Shown here: in pieces, positions 36,925 to 45,078 of the stretch
Layout of the letters: the number at the start of each line of letters is the position of its first letter
Numbering within the stretch: the first letter of the stretch is position 1
NCBI GenBank assembly: GCA_947628095.1
Contig: CANQYO010000004.1
Location: 1 to 45,078 of the forward strand
Length of the DNA: 45,078 nt
Direction: 5' to 3'
From: an uncultured Bacilli bacterium
GTDB taxonomy: Bacteria; Bacillota_I; Bacilli_A; RF39; UBA660
The notes under the pieces: model-generated
What the model saw: only the letters and a program-made list of their open reading frames with translations
The model's database searches: none
What the model was told of the DNA's origin: nothing
Program-made: the position numbers and the translations under genes

Positions 36925-38227
36925 ATTCAAAATCTTTTAAAACAGCATTTAATTCTTCTAAATCATTTTCTTCTTTTAAAATAGGTTTATCAAACCATAA
37001 AGGTAAAGTAGTTGAATCTTCAATTACTTTTTTAGGTTGACCTTTATATTCTGTTTTTAAAATAGTCTTTTTAAATTTTTTATGCTCTTTTTTAGATATC
37101 TCCATCGCTTCAACAACAGTTTCAACTTTTAAACGTTTCCACTGCCCAGCAATAGTTTCAACATAATCTTTATTTAGTTTTTTATTATTTACTTTTAAAA
37201 TATAATCAATTAAAACATTAACTACTCCGGGATTTAATTTTTGTTCTAACATTAAATTTTCAATCAATTTTTTATCACGATTAGTTGGTTCAACATTTCC
37301 ATAACTTTTTCTTAAAAAATCATATGGACTTGTATTTTCAAACATATAAATCATTTTAGCAAGTTTAGAATCAGAACCAAGTGGAGTTTTTAAATAATCT
37401 GGTTGCTTATTATAAATTAAAGTTGGTAAACGTCCATTATTTTCAAAACGATAATAATTTCTGCAACTAGTCATTAATTCATTTTTATCAACTAAACCTC
37501 TTTCATTTAAAGAACTTCGAACTAAACCTTGCATACTTAAATTATCAATTTTATAAAGATAAGCTAATTTTAAAATTAAATCTTTAATTTCAGCATTAAA
37601 ACATTTATCACTAACCAAACGTTTAGGAATACTACTAATAAGTAATTCAATATCAAAATTACTTTTAATTTCTAAATTTAATTTCTTATCATCCTGAATA
37701 TCTTTATTATCAAATAATAAATTAGTATTTGTATTAGATGTATATACTTCTTCAAACGATGATGTTATATCTTGATAATCTTTAACAAAAATTCTAGGCA
37801 TTTTATAATAAGCTTGTAATTTTTCATATTCGACTTGACCAATATTATTATAAAGAACAACATTTAAAATTGGATGATTAAAAAATTCATAGGCACTAAT
37901 GGGAGAATATAAGATGTAAATGTAACTATCAATTTCACCTTTTTTTAAATAAGTTTTTAAAAGTCCAATTCCCTCTAACTTACGTCTAGCATCAAAAATA
38001 CTATCAAGTTTTAATTGCATAGATGTCATTAAATGATGATGTGAATATTCTTCACTAGCTAAACTTTTATTTTTTAAATCATTAAAAAAAGTTAAAAACA
38101 AAGAAACAGCTGTATAACCTATAATGGGTTGATATAAATTAGTTAAAATTTTAATTTTTTCACTCGTAATTATACCTTTATTATATACCATATATTTATC
38201 AGCTGGTGCAATATTTTCTTTAATCAT
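36923..38227 (-). CDS. dnaB: Replication initiation/membrane attachment protein DnaB-like (DnaB/DnaD-domain)
   Basis: 'ILTNLYQPIIGYTAVSLFLTFFNDL', 'RRKLEGIGLLKTYLKKGE', 'LMLEQKLNPGVVNVLIDYILKVNNKKLNKDYVETIAGQWKRLKVETVVEAM'. Confidence 0.85.
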   Translation of the reverse strand: MIKENIAPADKYMVYNKGIITSEKIKILTNLYQPIIGYTAVSLFLTFFNDLKNKSLASEEYSHHHLMTSMQLKLDSIFDARRKLEGIGLLKTYLKKGEIDSYIYILYSPISAYEFFNHPILNVVLYNNIGQVEYEKLQAYYKMPRIFVKDYQDITSSFEEVYTSNTNTNLLFDNKDIQDDKKLNLEIKSNFDIELLISSIPKRLVSDKCFNAEIKDLILKLAYLYKIDNLSMQGLVRSSLNERGLVDKNELMTSCRNYYRFENNGRLPTLIYNKQPDYLKTPLGSDSKLAKMIYMFENTSPYDFLRKSYGNVEPTNRDKKLIENLMLEQKLNPGVVNVLIDYILKVNNKKLNKDYVETIAGQWKRLKVETVVEAMEISKKEHKKFKKTILKTEYKGQPKKVIEDSTTLPLWFDKPILKEENDLEELNAVLKDFE

Positions 38228-38245
38228 AAATCCCCCTTAAATAAT

Positions 38246-38866
38246 TTAACTAGCATAAAAATATAAAGATACTGGTAATTCAAAAGTTTGAAAAACCCAT
38301 TTTCCATTTTCTTTTATAACAACATAATCATAAGTTGCTTTCTTAGAAGTATCTTCCAAGTCTGGATATGTAATTGTATCATGAAGAATTACTTTTTCGG
38401 GGTTAACAACTTCAATTTTAAAATCATTTTTACGCATTGTATAATAAATACCTGCACTATAACCCGTTAAATAATAAACTTTACCATCAACTTCTTTATA
38501 TAAAGGTTTATCTTCTTCAACTTGTAAATTTATAAGTTCTTTAGTAAGAGATGGCACAAATAAAGTATTCATTTTCTTTTTTAAATTATCTAAATTATTA
38601 AATTCTTCATCTACAACTAAATAATAACCATCTTCTAATTTTTGATTTGTATCAATTCCAATATTTCTTGCTCCAAAAAAGCCAGCATAATAAGACTCAG
38701 CTTCAAGAAATAAAGCCTCAAAATCATAATCTATTTTTCTTGGTTTAATAAGAAAAAACCAAATTAAAAATGCTCCTACAATAACTATCAAACACACTCC
38801 TACAATAGCAATTTTTTTCTTATTTTCCTTAATTTTTGTTTTCAATTTATTAAATTTATCTTTCAT
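38246..38866 (-). CDS. Membrane-anchored protein of unknown function
   Basis: N-terminal TM 'KIAIVGVCLIVIVGAFLIWFFLI' then soluble domain. Confidence 0.65.
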   Translation of the reverse strand: MKDKFNKLKTKIKENKKKIAIVGVCLIVIVGAFLIWFFLIKPRKIDYDFEALFLEAESYYAGFFGARNIGIDTNQKLEDGYYLVVDEEFNNLDNLKKKMNTLFVPSLTKELINLQVEEDKPLYKEVDGKVYYLTGYSAGIYYTMRKNDFKIEVVNPEKVILHDTITYPDLEDTSKKATYDYVVIKENGKWVFQTFELPVSLYFYAS

Positions 38867-38951
38867 AATCTTGTTTTACCTCTTAATTAATTATAACATC
38901 ATTTTAATTATTTAAACAATATAAAAAATAAAAATAAGCTAGAAAACTAAC

Positions 38952-39503
38952 TTATTTAATAAATGCTTTGAAAAGCCAAAGGGCAATTAATAAAATATCT
39001 AAAAACAAAATAGAAGTTGTAAATAAAGTTATATAATTTGCAAAACCCATTGAAAAATCTAATTTAAATTTTTTATTAACTACTAATTTTGTATCATAAT
39101 TGATTTCTTCTTCAGGTATTTCAATTACAGGGTCTATAACTAGTTCTTCCTCTTTCTTTTCTTCTAAATTTTTAATTTGCTCTTTAATTAATTTTATATC
39201 GCTTTCTAAGAAATTTTGAAAAGATAATCTACGACTTTCAGCAAATGTATAAATATATTTTAAATCACTTTTAAGTTCTGAAACATTCTCTAAATTTCCT
39301 TGAATTTTTGGTACAAATTCATTTAAAGAACTTAAGAAAACATCTTTATTAACCTTAACAAAAGTTTTATTTAAAGGAGAATTAGTATAAGAAAAATAGA
39401 TTTTAACTTGGTCATTAAGATTAACTACTTCAACAATTAAATTATTATTTTCTTCTTTTAATAAATATAAATCTAATATGCTTAGTAAATAACTTTTATT
39501 CAT
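38952..39503 (-). CDS. C-terminally membrane-anchored protein of unknown function
   Basis: Soluble/coiled-coil N-terminus and C-terminal TM 'ITLFTTSILFLDILLIALWLFKAFIK'. Confidence 0.65.
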   Translation of the reverse strand: MNKSYLLSILDLYLLKEENNNLIVEVVNLNDQVKIYFSYTNSPLNKTFVKVNKDVFLSSLNEFVPKIQGNLENVSELKSDLKYIYTFAESRRLSFQNFLESDIKLIKEQIKNLEEKKEEELVIDPVIEIPEEEINYDTKLVVNKKFKLDFSMGFANYITLFTTSILFLDILLIALWLFKAFIK

Positions 39504-39557
39504 ATACTCCTCCTATTCTAATTAAATATATCACAACTTAAAAAATTAGTAAATATT

Positions 39558-41801
39558 TTATAATTCTTCAGTATCGTCTTTTTCAAGTTTCACTAAAACT
39601 TCTCGTGGTTTAGAACCATTTTGAGGTCCTATTATTCCTCTTTCTTCTAATAAATCAACAATTCGAGCAGCTCTGTTATAACCTAATTTAAATCTTCGTT
39701 GTAAAAGTGAAGCACTAGCTTTTCCACTTGTAATTACAAATTCAACAATCTCGTCATATAGAGGGTCGTCATATTCTTCTTTTAACTCAGTCTTAGCATC
39801 AATTTTTCCATTGCCAGAATCAACTGGGGCATTTAAATTCATTAATTTTTCGTCATAGATAGCTTTTTGTTGACTAATTGTAAAATCAACAACTTTTTTA
39901 ACTTCTTCCTCGGTAATCCAAGCTCCTTGAATACGAGTTGGCGTTGACTCTCCCATTGGTAAAAATAACATATCACCTCTACCAAGTAATTTTTCAGCAC
40001 CGGTCATATCTAAAATTGTACGTGAATCAATTCCACTTGAAACAGCAAAGGAAATACGAGATGGAATATTAGCTTTAATAACACCTGTGATAACATCAGT
40101 TGAAGGTCTTTGAGTAGCTATAATTAAATGAATACCAGCTGCACGAGCCATTTGAGTAATACGCATAATTGAATCTTCAACTTCTTTACTAGCAACTAAC
40201 ATCAAATCAGCAAGTTCGTCAACAATTACTACAATATATGGCATCTTTTTTAATTTTTGCTCTGGTGGTAAATTTTTATTTTTTCTTTCAATCATTTCAT
40301 TATAGGTACCAATATTTTTTACTTTATTTTCTTCAAATGTATCATACCTATCTTCCATTTCTTTAACTATCTTAGATAAGGCAACACTAGCTTTTTTAGG
40401 GTCAGTTACAACCGGTGCAAGTAAATGTGGAACACCATTAAAAATTGATAACTCAACTTTTTTAGGGTCAACTAATAACAATTTTACCTCATCTGGTTTA
40501 GCATTCATTAAAATACTTATTAAAATACAGTTAATACATACTGATTTACCTGAACCTGTAGCACCGGCAACCAATAAATGTGGTGTTTTATTAATTTCAC
40601 AATATTTTGCTTTACTTAAAATATCCTTTCCAAGTGCAACTAAAAGTTTATTATCTGAATTCTCAGCTCGTAACTTTTCCATTATTTCCCTAACATAAAC
40701 TGTCGTTGGAGTTTCATTAGATATTTCAATTCCAACCGTACTTTTTCCAGGAATTGGAGCTTGAATACGAACATCTTTCTTAGCTAAAGCTAAGCTTATT
40801 TCTTTATTAATACTTGTTAATTTACTTAATTTAGTTCCAGCTCGAAGTTCAAGTTCATATTGAGTAATAGAAGGTCCAACCGTTACTTCAACAACATGTC
40901 CTGTAATACCAAATTCTCTTAATACTTCTTCTAGTTTCTTAATATTTGATTCTATATTAGCTTGATTATTATTTTTAGTTTTTTTAGGTTGATCCAAAAG
41001 TGAAAGTGGTGGTAATTGATAATTTTCATTAAATTTAGGTTCTTCTCCAATTACTTCAATTTTCTCATCTTCATTAACTGGAGTATTTACTTTAGCTTGT
41101 TTCAAATCATTAATACTTGATATAACAACTTTACCATCATCTTCTGAAGCATCATTAATTTTAACATCTTGAACTTCTTCCTCATCTTTTTCTTCTTTAT
41201 TACGCTTATGTGGTAACATTTGTTTACTCTTTTCAGCAAATGATTTAATAACATCAGCAATACTTATTCCAGTTATTATAATAATTCCAAAAGAAATTAA
41301 AACAATATAGATTATTTTAGTACCGTTTACATCAAATAAAGCTGCAAATGAACTTAAGAAGAAACCTCCAATAAGTCCTCCTCCAATATTTCTAAATGTT
41401 AAATCACGATTAGCACCATTTACAATATCAAAAACATGCATTAAATTTGCAAAAGTTTCTTTCAAAGTTCCCGAAAAACTACTAAAACCATTTTTAACAT
41501 AAGGCATATGTAATAAAATTAATAAACCTATTATCAATAAATAAAGTCCTATTAGTTTTGTATTCCAAAGGTCAGGATACTCTTTTTTTGCAATAATATA
41601 AAAGCCTATTACAATAAGTGCAATCAAAAAAACAAAATATAAACAGCCAAATAAAAATGCTGAAAATGCACAAATTAATTCACCACATGGTCCATAACCA
41701 CATATTCCTAAAATTCCAATTAATATATATAAAATACCAGACAATTCTATTTGATATTGAAATTTTTTCTTAGGTTCTTTTTTATTTTTTTTCTTTGCCA
41801 T
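39558..41801 (-). CDS. ftsK: FtsK/SpoIIIE DNA translocase
   Basis: Four TM segments; 'HLLVAGATGSGKSVCINCILISILM', 'VDELADLMLVA', 'IIATQRPSTDVITGVIKANIPSRISF', gamma domain 'ASASLLQRRFKLGYNRAARIVDLLEERGIIG'. Confidence 0.97.
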   Translation of the reverse strand: MAKKKNKKEPKKKFQYQIELSGILYILIGILGICGYGPCGELICAFSAFLFGCLYFVFLIALIVIGFYIIAKKEYPDLWNTKLIGLYLLIIGLLILLHMPYVKNGFSSFSGTLKETFANLMHVFDIVNGANRDLTFRNIGGGLIGGFFLSSFAALFDVNGTKIIYIVLISFGIIIITGISIADVIKSFAEKSKQMLPHKRNKEEKDEEEVQDVKINDASEDDGKVVISSINDLKQAKVNTPVNEDEKIEVIGEEPKFNENYQLPPLSLLDQPKKTKNNNQANIESNIKKLEEVLREFGITGHVVEVTVGPSITQYELELRAGTKLSKLTSINKEISLALAKKDVRIQAPIPGKSTVGIEISNETPTTVYVREIMEKLRAENSDNKLLVALGKDILSKAKYCEINKTPHLLVAGATGSGKSVCINCILISILMNAKPDEVKLLLVDPKKVELSIFNGVPHLLAPVVTDPKKASVALSKIVKEMEDRYDTFEENKVKNIGTYNEMIERKNKNLPPEQKLKKMPYIVVIVDELADLMLVASKEVEDSIMRITQMARAAGIHLIIATQRPSTDVITGVIKANIPSRISFAVSSGIDSRTILDMTGAEKLLGRGDMLFLPMGESTPTRIQGAWITEEEVKKVVDFTISQQKAIYDEKLMNLNAPVDSGNGKIDAKTELKEEYDDPLYDEIVEFVITSGKASASLLQRRFKLGYNRAARIVDLLEERGIIGPQNGSKPREVLVKLEKDDTEEL

Positions 41802-41885
41802 TTTACCATACCTTCTATATTACAATTATACTAAAATTAAAAAAAAATGACAAGAATTATCTTATCATTTTACGGCTTATCTTAC

Positions 41886-42143
41886 TTATTTTATTTTCTT
41901 TTTAATAATATCTGGGTATTCACCATTATTTAATATATTATCAATAACCGAACTTACTTCAGCTTTTGATATTTCTTGATATTCATCTTCTCCATCAATA
42001 AACATTGAAATATACCATTCTTGGTTTGGAACCCAAATTGCTTCTTTAGTTAAATATTCAAGAGCCACATCATCAATTAATCTTACTATAACTCCACTTG
42101 CTCTTTTATAATATCTAATTGTTTGACCATTATTTACTTCCAT
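41886..42143 (-). CDS. Small acidic protein of unknown function (85 aa), candidate partner of the upstream RelA/SpoT-like gene
   Basis: MEVNNGQTIRYYKRASGVIVRLIDDVALEYLTKEAIWVPNQEWYISMFIDGEDEYQEISKAEVSSVI...; 9 nt downstream of the RelA/SpoT-like gene. Confidence 0.65.
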   Translation of the reverse strand: MEVNNGQTIRYYKRASGVIVRLIDDVALEYLTKEAIWVPNQEWYISMFIDGEDEYQEISKAEVSSVIDNILNNGEYPDIIKKKIK

Positions 42144-42152
42144 TTCCCCAAA

Positions 42153-42878
42153 TTACCTCCTTATAATATCTGAATCATAACTATAACCAATTGCATTTTC
42201 TGGTATCTCAACCCTTGTTTGTAAAAGTTTTCTTAATTTATTAGCCCTAACCATTAAACTAGGTGGTGCACTTTCATCTCTTATTACTTGATATAAATCT
42301 CTTGTATTTTGTTCTTTAATTTGATAACCAACCGGTGTATGAAACTGTATTTCAAAAATTGTATCAGTATTTTTATCCGAAAATCTTGCATTTATTCCTT
42401 GACAGAAATTTGTTCCCCAATTATTTTTTAATTCAAGTACTTCATAACCCATATTTTCTAATGAATGCAAATACTCATCAACTTTTTCTATATAAATTGA
42501 ATCTTCTATAATAATTGTATATCTTATACTATCACATATATTATGAGCAGCTCTATAATAAGAACCTTCATAGTCTTTACTATCTGCTATTACTTTTCTT
42601 CTTAAACTTTCAATTGTTTTTAATCTATGTTCAAATGACTCTAAATATGCTTTTTCATTTTTTAATAAGTCATATAAATCTTTTGATATACTTGGTTCTA
42701 TTAATTTTGAATTATTATAAATCAAATCAACATAACTTGCAACTATTTTTCTATGCCGAGGGTCAAGTTTATCATATGATGTAGCATGAAGTCTATCTGG
42801 GTCACTTAAATACGCATCAACCAAACGTCTTGTTTCAAGATATTCTTCAACTGTCCAAATATCATCGCCTTTTTGCAA
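42153..42878 (-). CDS. RelA/SpoT-fold nucleotide pyrophosphokinase-like protein (single domain)
   Basis: 'DSIRYTIIIED...VDEYLHSLENMGYEVLELKNNWGTNFCQGINARFSDKNTDTIFEIQFHTPVGYQIKEQNTRDLYQVIRDE' matches the D.RYT / YxGIN / EIQFHTP pattern of stand-alone RelA/SpoT-domain enzymes. TTG start after GGGGTGG. Confidence 0.7.
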   Translation of the reverse strand: MQKGDDIWTVEEYLETRRLVDAYLSDPDRLHATSYDKLDPRHRKIVASYVDLIYNNSKLIEPSISKDLYDLLKNEKAYLESFEHRLKTIESLRRKVIADSKDYEGSYYRAAHNICDSIRYTIIIEDSIYIEKVDEYLHSLENMGYEVLELKNNWGTNFCQGINARFSDKNTDTIFEIQFHTPVGYQIKEQNTRDLYQVIRDESAPPSLMVRANKLRKLLQTRVEIPENAIGYSYDSDIIRR

Positions 42879-42949
42879 ATTACCACCCCTTTTCTTGACA
42901 AATATTAACTATATGATATATTAATTTTATAAAATTGTAAAGAGGAATT

Positions 42950-43270
42950 ATGAAAATTATAGTTTGTAAAAAAGAAATAGATATTGAATTTGCTAATACT
43001 TTTTTAAAAAAATTACAAGGTTTTATGTTCAAACGAAATATTGATATATGTCTTGGTTTTAAAACTAATAGTATTCATACTTTTTTTATGAAAGAAAATA
43101 TTGATATTTTAATGACTGATAAAAATAACAAGATTTTATTTATTTTTAAAAGTGTTCCTAAAAATAAAATTATCATAAAAAAAGATGTTTATTTTACTTA
43201 TGAATTTCCAAATAATTTTTTGGATGGGTTGAATATTAATGTTGGTGACAAAATAGAATTTAAAAAATAA
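42950..43270 (+). CDS. DUF192 family protein
   Basis: 'LKKLQGFMFKRNIDICLGFKTNSIHTFFMKENIDILMTDKNNKILFIFKSV'. Confidence 0.85.
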   Translation: MKIIVCKKEIDIEFANTFLKKLQGFMFKRNIDICLGFKTNSIHTFFMKENIDILMTDKNNKILFIFKSVPKNKIIIKKDVYFTYEFPNNFLDGLNINVGDKIEFKK

Positions 43271-43306
43271 TAGGCATTTTACTTATACCTATTATTTTTT
43301 TCTATT
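43262..43306. terminator. Bidirectional terminator between the DUF192 gene and surface paralog B
   Basis: AAATAATAGGC...ACCTATTATTTTTTT. Confidence 0.65.
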
Positions 43307-43350
43307 TTCTTTTTTTATTTTTTATTTTTCTTACTATTCTCATTCATTAC

Positions 43351-45078
43351 CTAAGCAAGTTTAACAGTATATGGGTCGTCCATTGTTCCTGTACCATTTT
43401 TTACTAATACATCTGATTTTAAATTAATGACTGCACGAAGACCAACGCCAGTGTTAGGAACTCTATTATACCAAAGTGTTCCTTCCGGAATAACGCTTAA
43501 AACAAAGGGAATAGCATTCGTAGCAAAGAAAAATTGTGAAGACATAGTCCAATAATATTGTCCGGTATATAAATAGTATCTTTCATTTTCAGTTTCATAC
43601 AAACCACCAGCTAAGGCTACTTCGTCAGCTGTAATTAAACCTATCGGCTTTTCAAGTTTTTTATTTCCTTTACCTTCACTATCTTTCATGCTAAATAAAT
43701 CATGTTCTACATCCGGACATACAAGGCTAGCTGATTTCTTATTTACATTACGGTCATATGCACCATAATATATAGATGGTGCCAATGAAAAGCCATCTCC
43801 ATTTCCTTCTTGTGGAGATAAGCTTCTATCATTACAGAATGTTCCACCTGCATTTATATACTTATCTGCTGTTTGTCCTAATTCAGTTGCAACTGCTAAT
43901 TTTTCACTATACCAATTTTCAAGAATTGTTTTAGCATTACTACTTGCTGTATTTTCTCTAGTTCCTTCATAACTTGTTGAACCATATGATATATATTTGG
44001 CTCGAATACTTGTTGCACTGTTAAATTTAACTACTTCTATTAAAAATTGACATGTTCCATCCGCTGTTGTTGATTTACATGTATATTTGTAATTTTCACT
44101 TAATTTGTTGACTGCATTCCACTCACTAAATGTTCCTAAATAATCAGCTCCGGTTAGTTTAAATGTTTTAGCACTGGCATCTGGTGTATATCCAGTTCCA
44201 AAATAATACTTAGTTCCAGATACTATATCTACATAATTTGTTTCCTTACTTGTAACTGGAGTTGAACTAAAGTTTTCTCCATACATATAACCTACATAGG
44301 CAGGATTAGCTATCCTTGTATTATAAGGTTCTCCTTGTCCTGTTACACTTGATGCTTCCATTCCGGTTGCATTGGCATGGTTTCCATTATAGATTAATCT
44401 TATTGAACCATCTCCATTTATTCTTACTATCTTCCAATAGAAACCTGCAAACTTAACATTGTTGTTTTTAACATCTCCTCTATAAAAGTATGTATCTCCA
44501 TCATTGTCTACTGTCTTATACATTCCATTCTCATTGGCTTGTTCACTTGTTTGACTTAAGGTTACTTCTCCTTTAGCTTTAATTGCTTCTTTTGCTTCAT
44601 TTACATTACTTGCATTCATTTGTTCTGTTATCAATAAACAATCTGATAAATTATTATATCCTTTTTTGATACATGTGCTTGTTATCTCGTCTATATGTAT
44701 TTTCTTTAACATCTCAAATGTTTCAGTATCATTTTTTGTTAGTTTTATATTTATATCTGTATCTATTTTAGAATATGAATTACTTGTTGGAAATACTTTT
44801 ATATTTATTACTTTATTTTCATTGAAACTATATGTTAAATCTAAACTTTTTTTCTTTTCACTTGAAGAACCTTCTTCACTATCAGAATATGTAAACATTA
44901 AATCATTATTATTTGATGTTATTTGTAATTTCATTGTATCTAAACTTGCTAAACTTAACCCTGCTTCATGTGGGTTCAAGTAATTGCTAATACTTACAAG
45001 TATATATTCTTCTCCATGTTCATAATATGTATCTTTATTATCAACTGATAATGGTATATTCATTTCGTTTAAATTACC
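43351..45078 (-). CDS. Large secreted surface protein, paralog B (5' end beyond window)
   Basis: Open to window edge (GNLNEMNIPLSVDNKDTYYEHGEEYILVSISNYLNPHEAG...), colinear with paralog A; ends GLRAVINLKSDVLVKNGTGTMDDPYTVKLA*. Confidence 0.85.
   Translation of the reverse strand, partial: GNLNEMNIPLSVDNKDTYYEHGEEYILVSISNYLNPHEAGLSLASLDTMKLQITSNNNDLMFTYSDSEEGSSSEKKKSLDLTYSFNENKVINIKVFPTSNSYSKIDTDINIKLTKNDTETFEMLKKIHIDEITSTCIKKGYNNLSDCLLITEQMNASNVNEAKEAIKAKGEVTLSQTSEQANENGMYKTVDNDGDTYFYRGDVKNNNVKFAGFYWKIVRINGDGSIRLIYNGNHANATGMEASSVTGQGEPYNTRIANPAYVGYMYGENFSSTPVTSKETNYVDIVSGTKYYFGTGYTPDASAKTFKLTGADYLGTFSEWNAVNKLSENYKYTCKSTTADGTCQFLIEVVKFNSATSIRAKYISYGSTSYEGTRENTASSNAKTILENWYSEKLAVATELGQTADKYINAGGTFCNDRSLSPQEGNGDGFSLAPSIYYGAYDRNVNKKSASLVCPDVEHDLFSMKDSEGKGNKKLEKPIGLITADEVALAGGLYETENERYYLYTGQYYWTMSSQFFFATNAIPFVLSVIPEGTLWYNRVPNTGVGLRAVINLKSDVLVKNGTGTMDDPYTVKLA

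Noticed and set aside
1-45078. CRISPR arrays, tRNA or rRNA genes, prophage
   Set aside because: No regularly spaced repeats, no tRNA T-loop/acceptor pattern, and no phage structural genes recognised in the window.

Overview
AT-rich chromosomal segment from a low-GC Firmicutes/Bacilli-type bacterium. TGA is used as a stop (e.g. recU ends in TGA), so the standard bacterial code applies. Most of the window is core genome: rny, recU-ponA, rbgA, lepB, rplS, murI, deoB, recO-yqzL-era-cdd-rnhB-yqeY, PFOR, ftsW/rodA, T-box+thrS, dnaB and ftsK. Interspersed are accessory loci. (1) A SipW-type secretion island: ER-type signal peptidase, TasA-like client and a DUF5305-like protein. (2) Two large paralogous SipW-type surface proteins; the complete one is divergent from a short, untracked ribbon-helix-helix regulator gene with repeated operator-like motifs. 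(3) A candidate type I toxin-antitoxin locus at about 22.25-22.5 kb: a 34-aa hydrophobic peptide convergent with a predicted ~80-nt antisense RNA, sharing a bidirectional terminator, with homologous 5' hairpins on both RNAs. (4) A thioester/CnaB adhesin-sortase operon with a non-LPXTG sorting motif. (5) A RelA/SpoT-fold gene paired with a small ORF, a possible toxSAS-like cassette. (6) A RhuM gene overlapping rbgA, next to an internally deleted relic copy of itself. (7) An ISL3-like transposase tail at the left edge. All product calls come from reading the protein sequences by eye; no database search was run.
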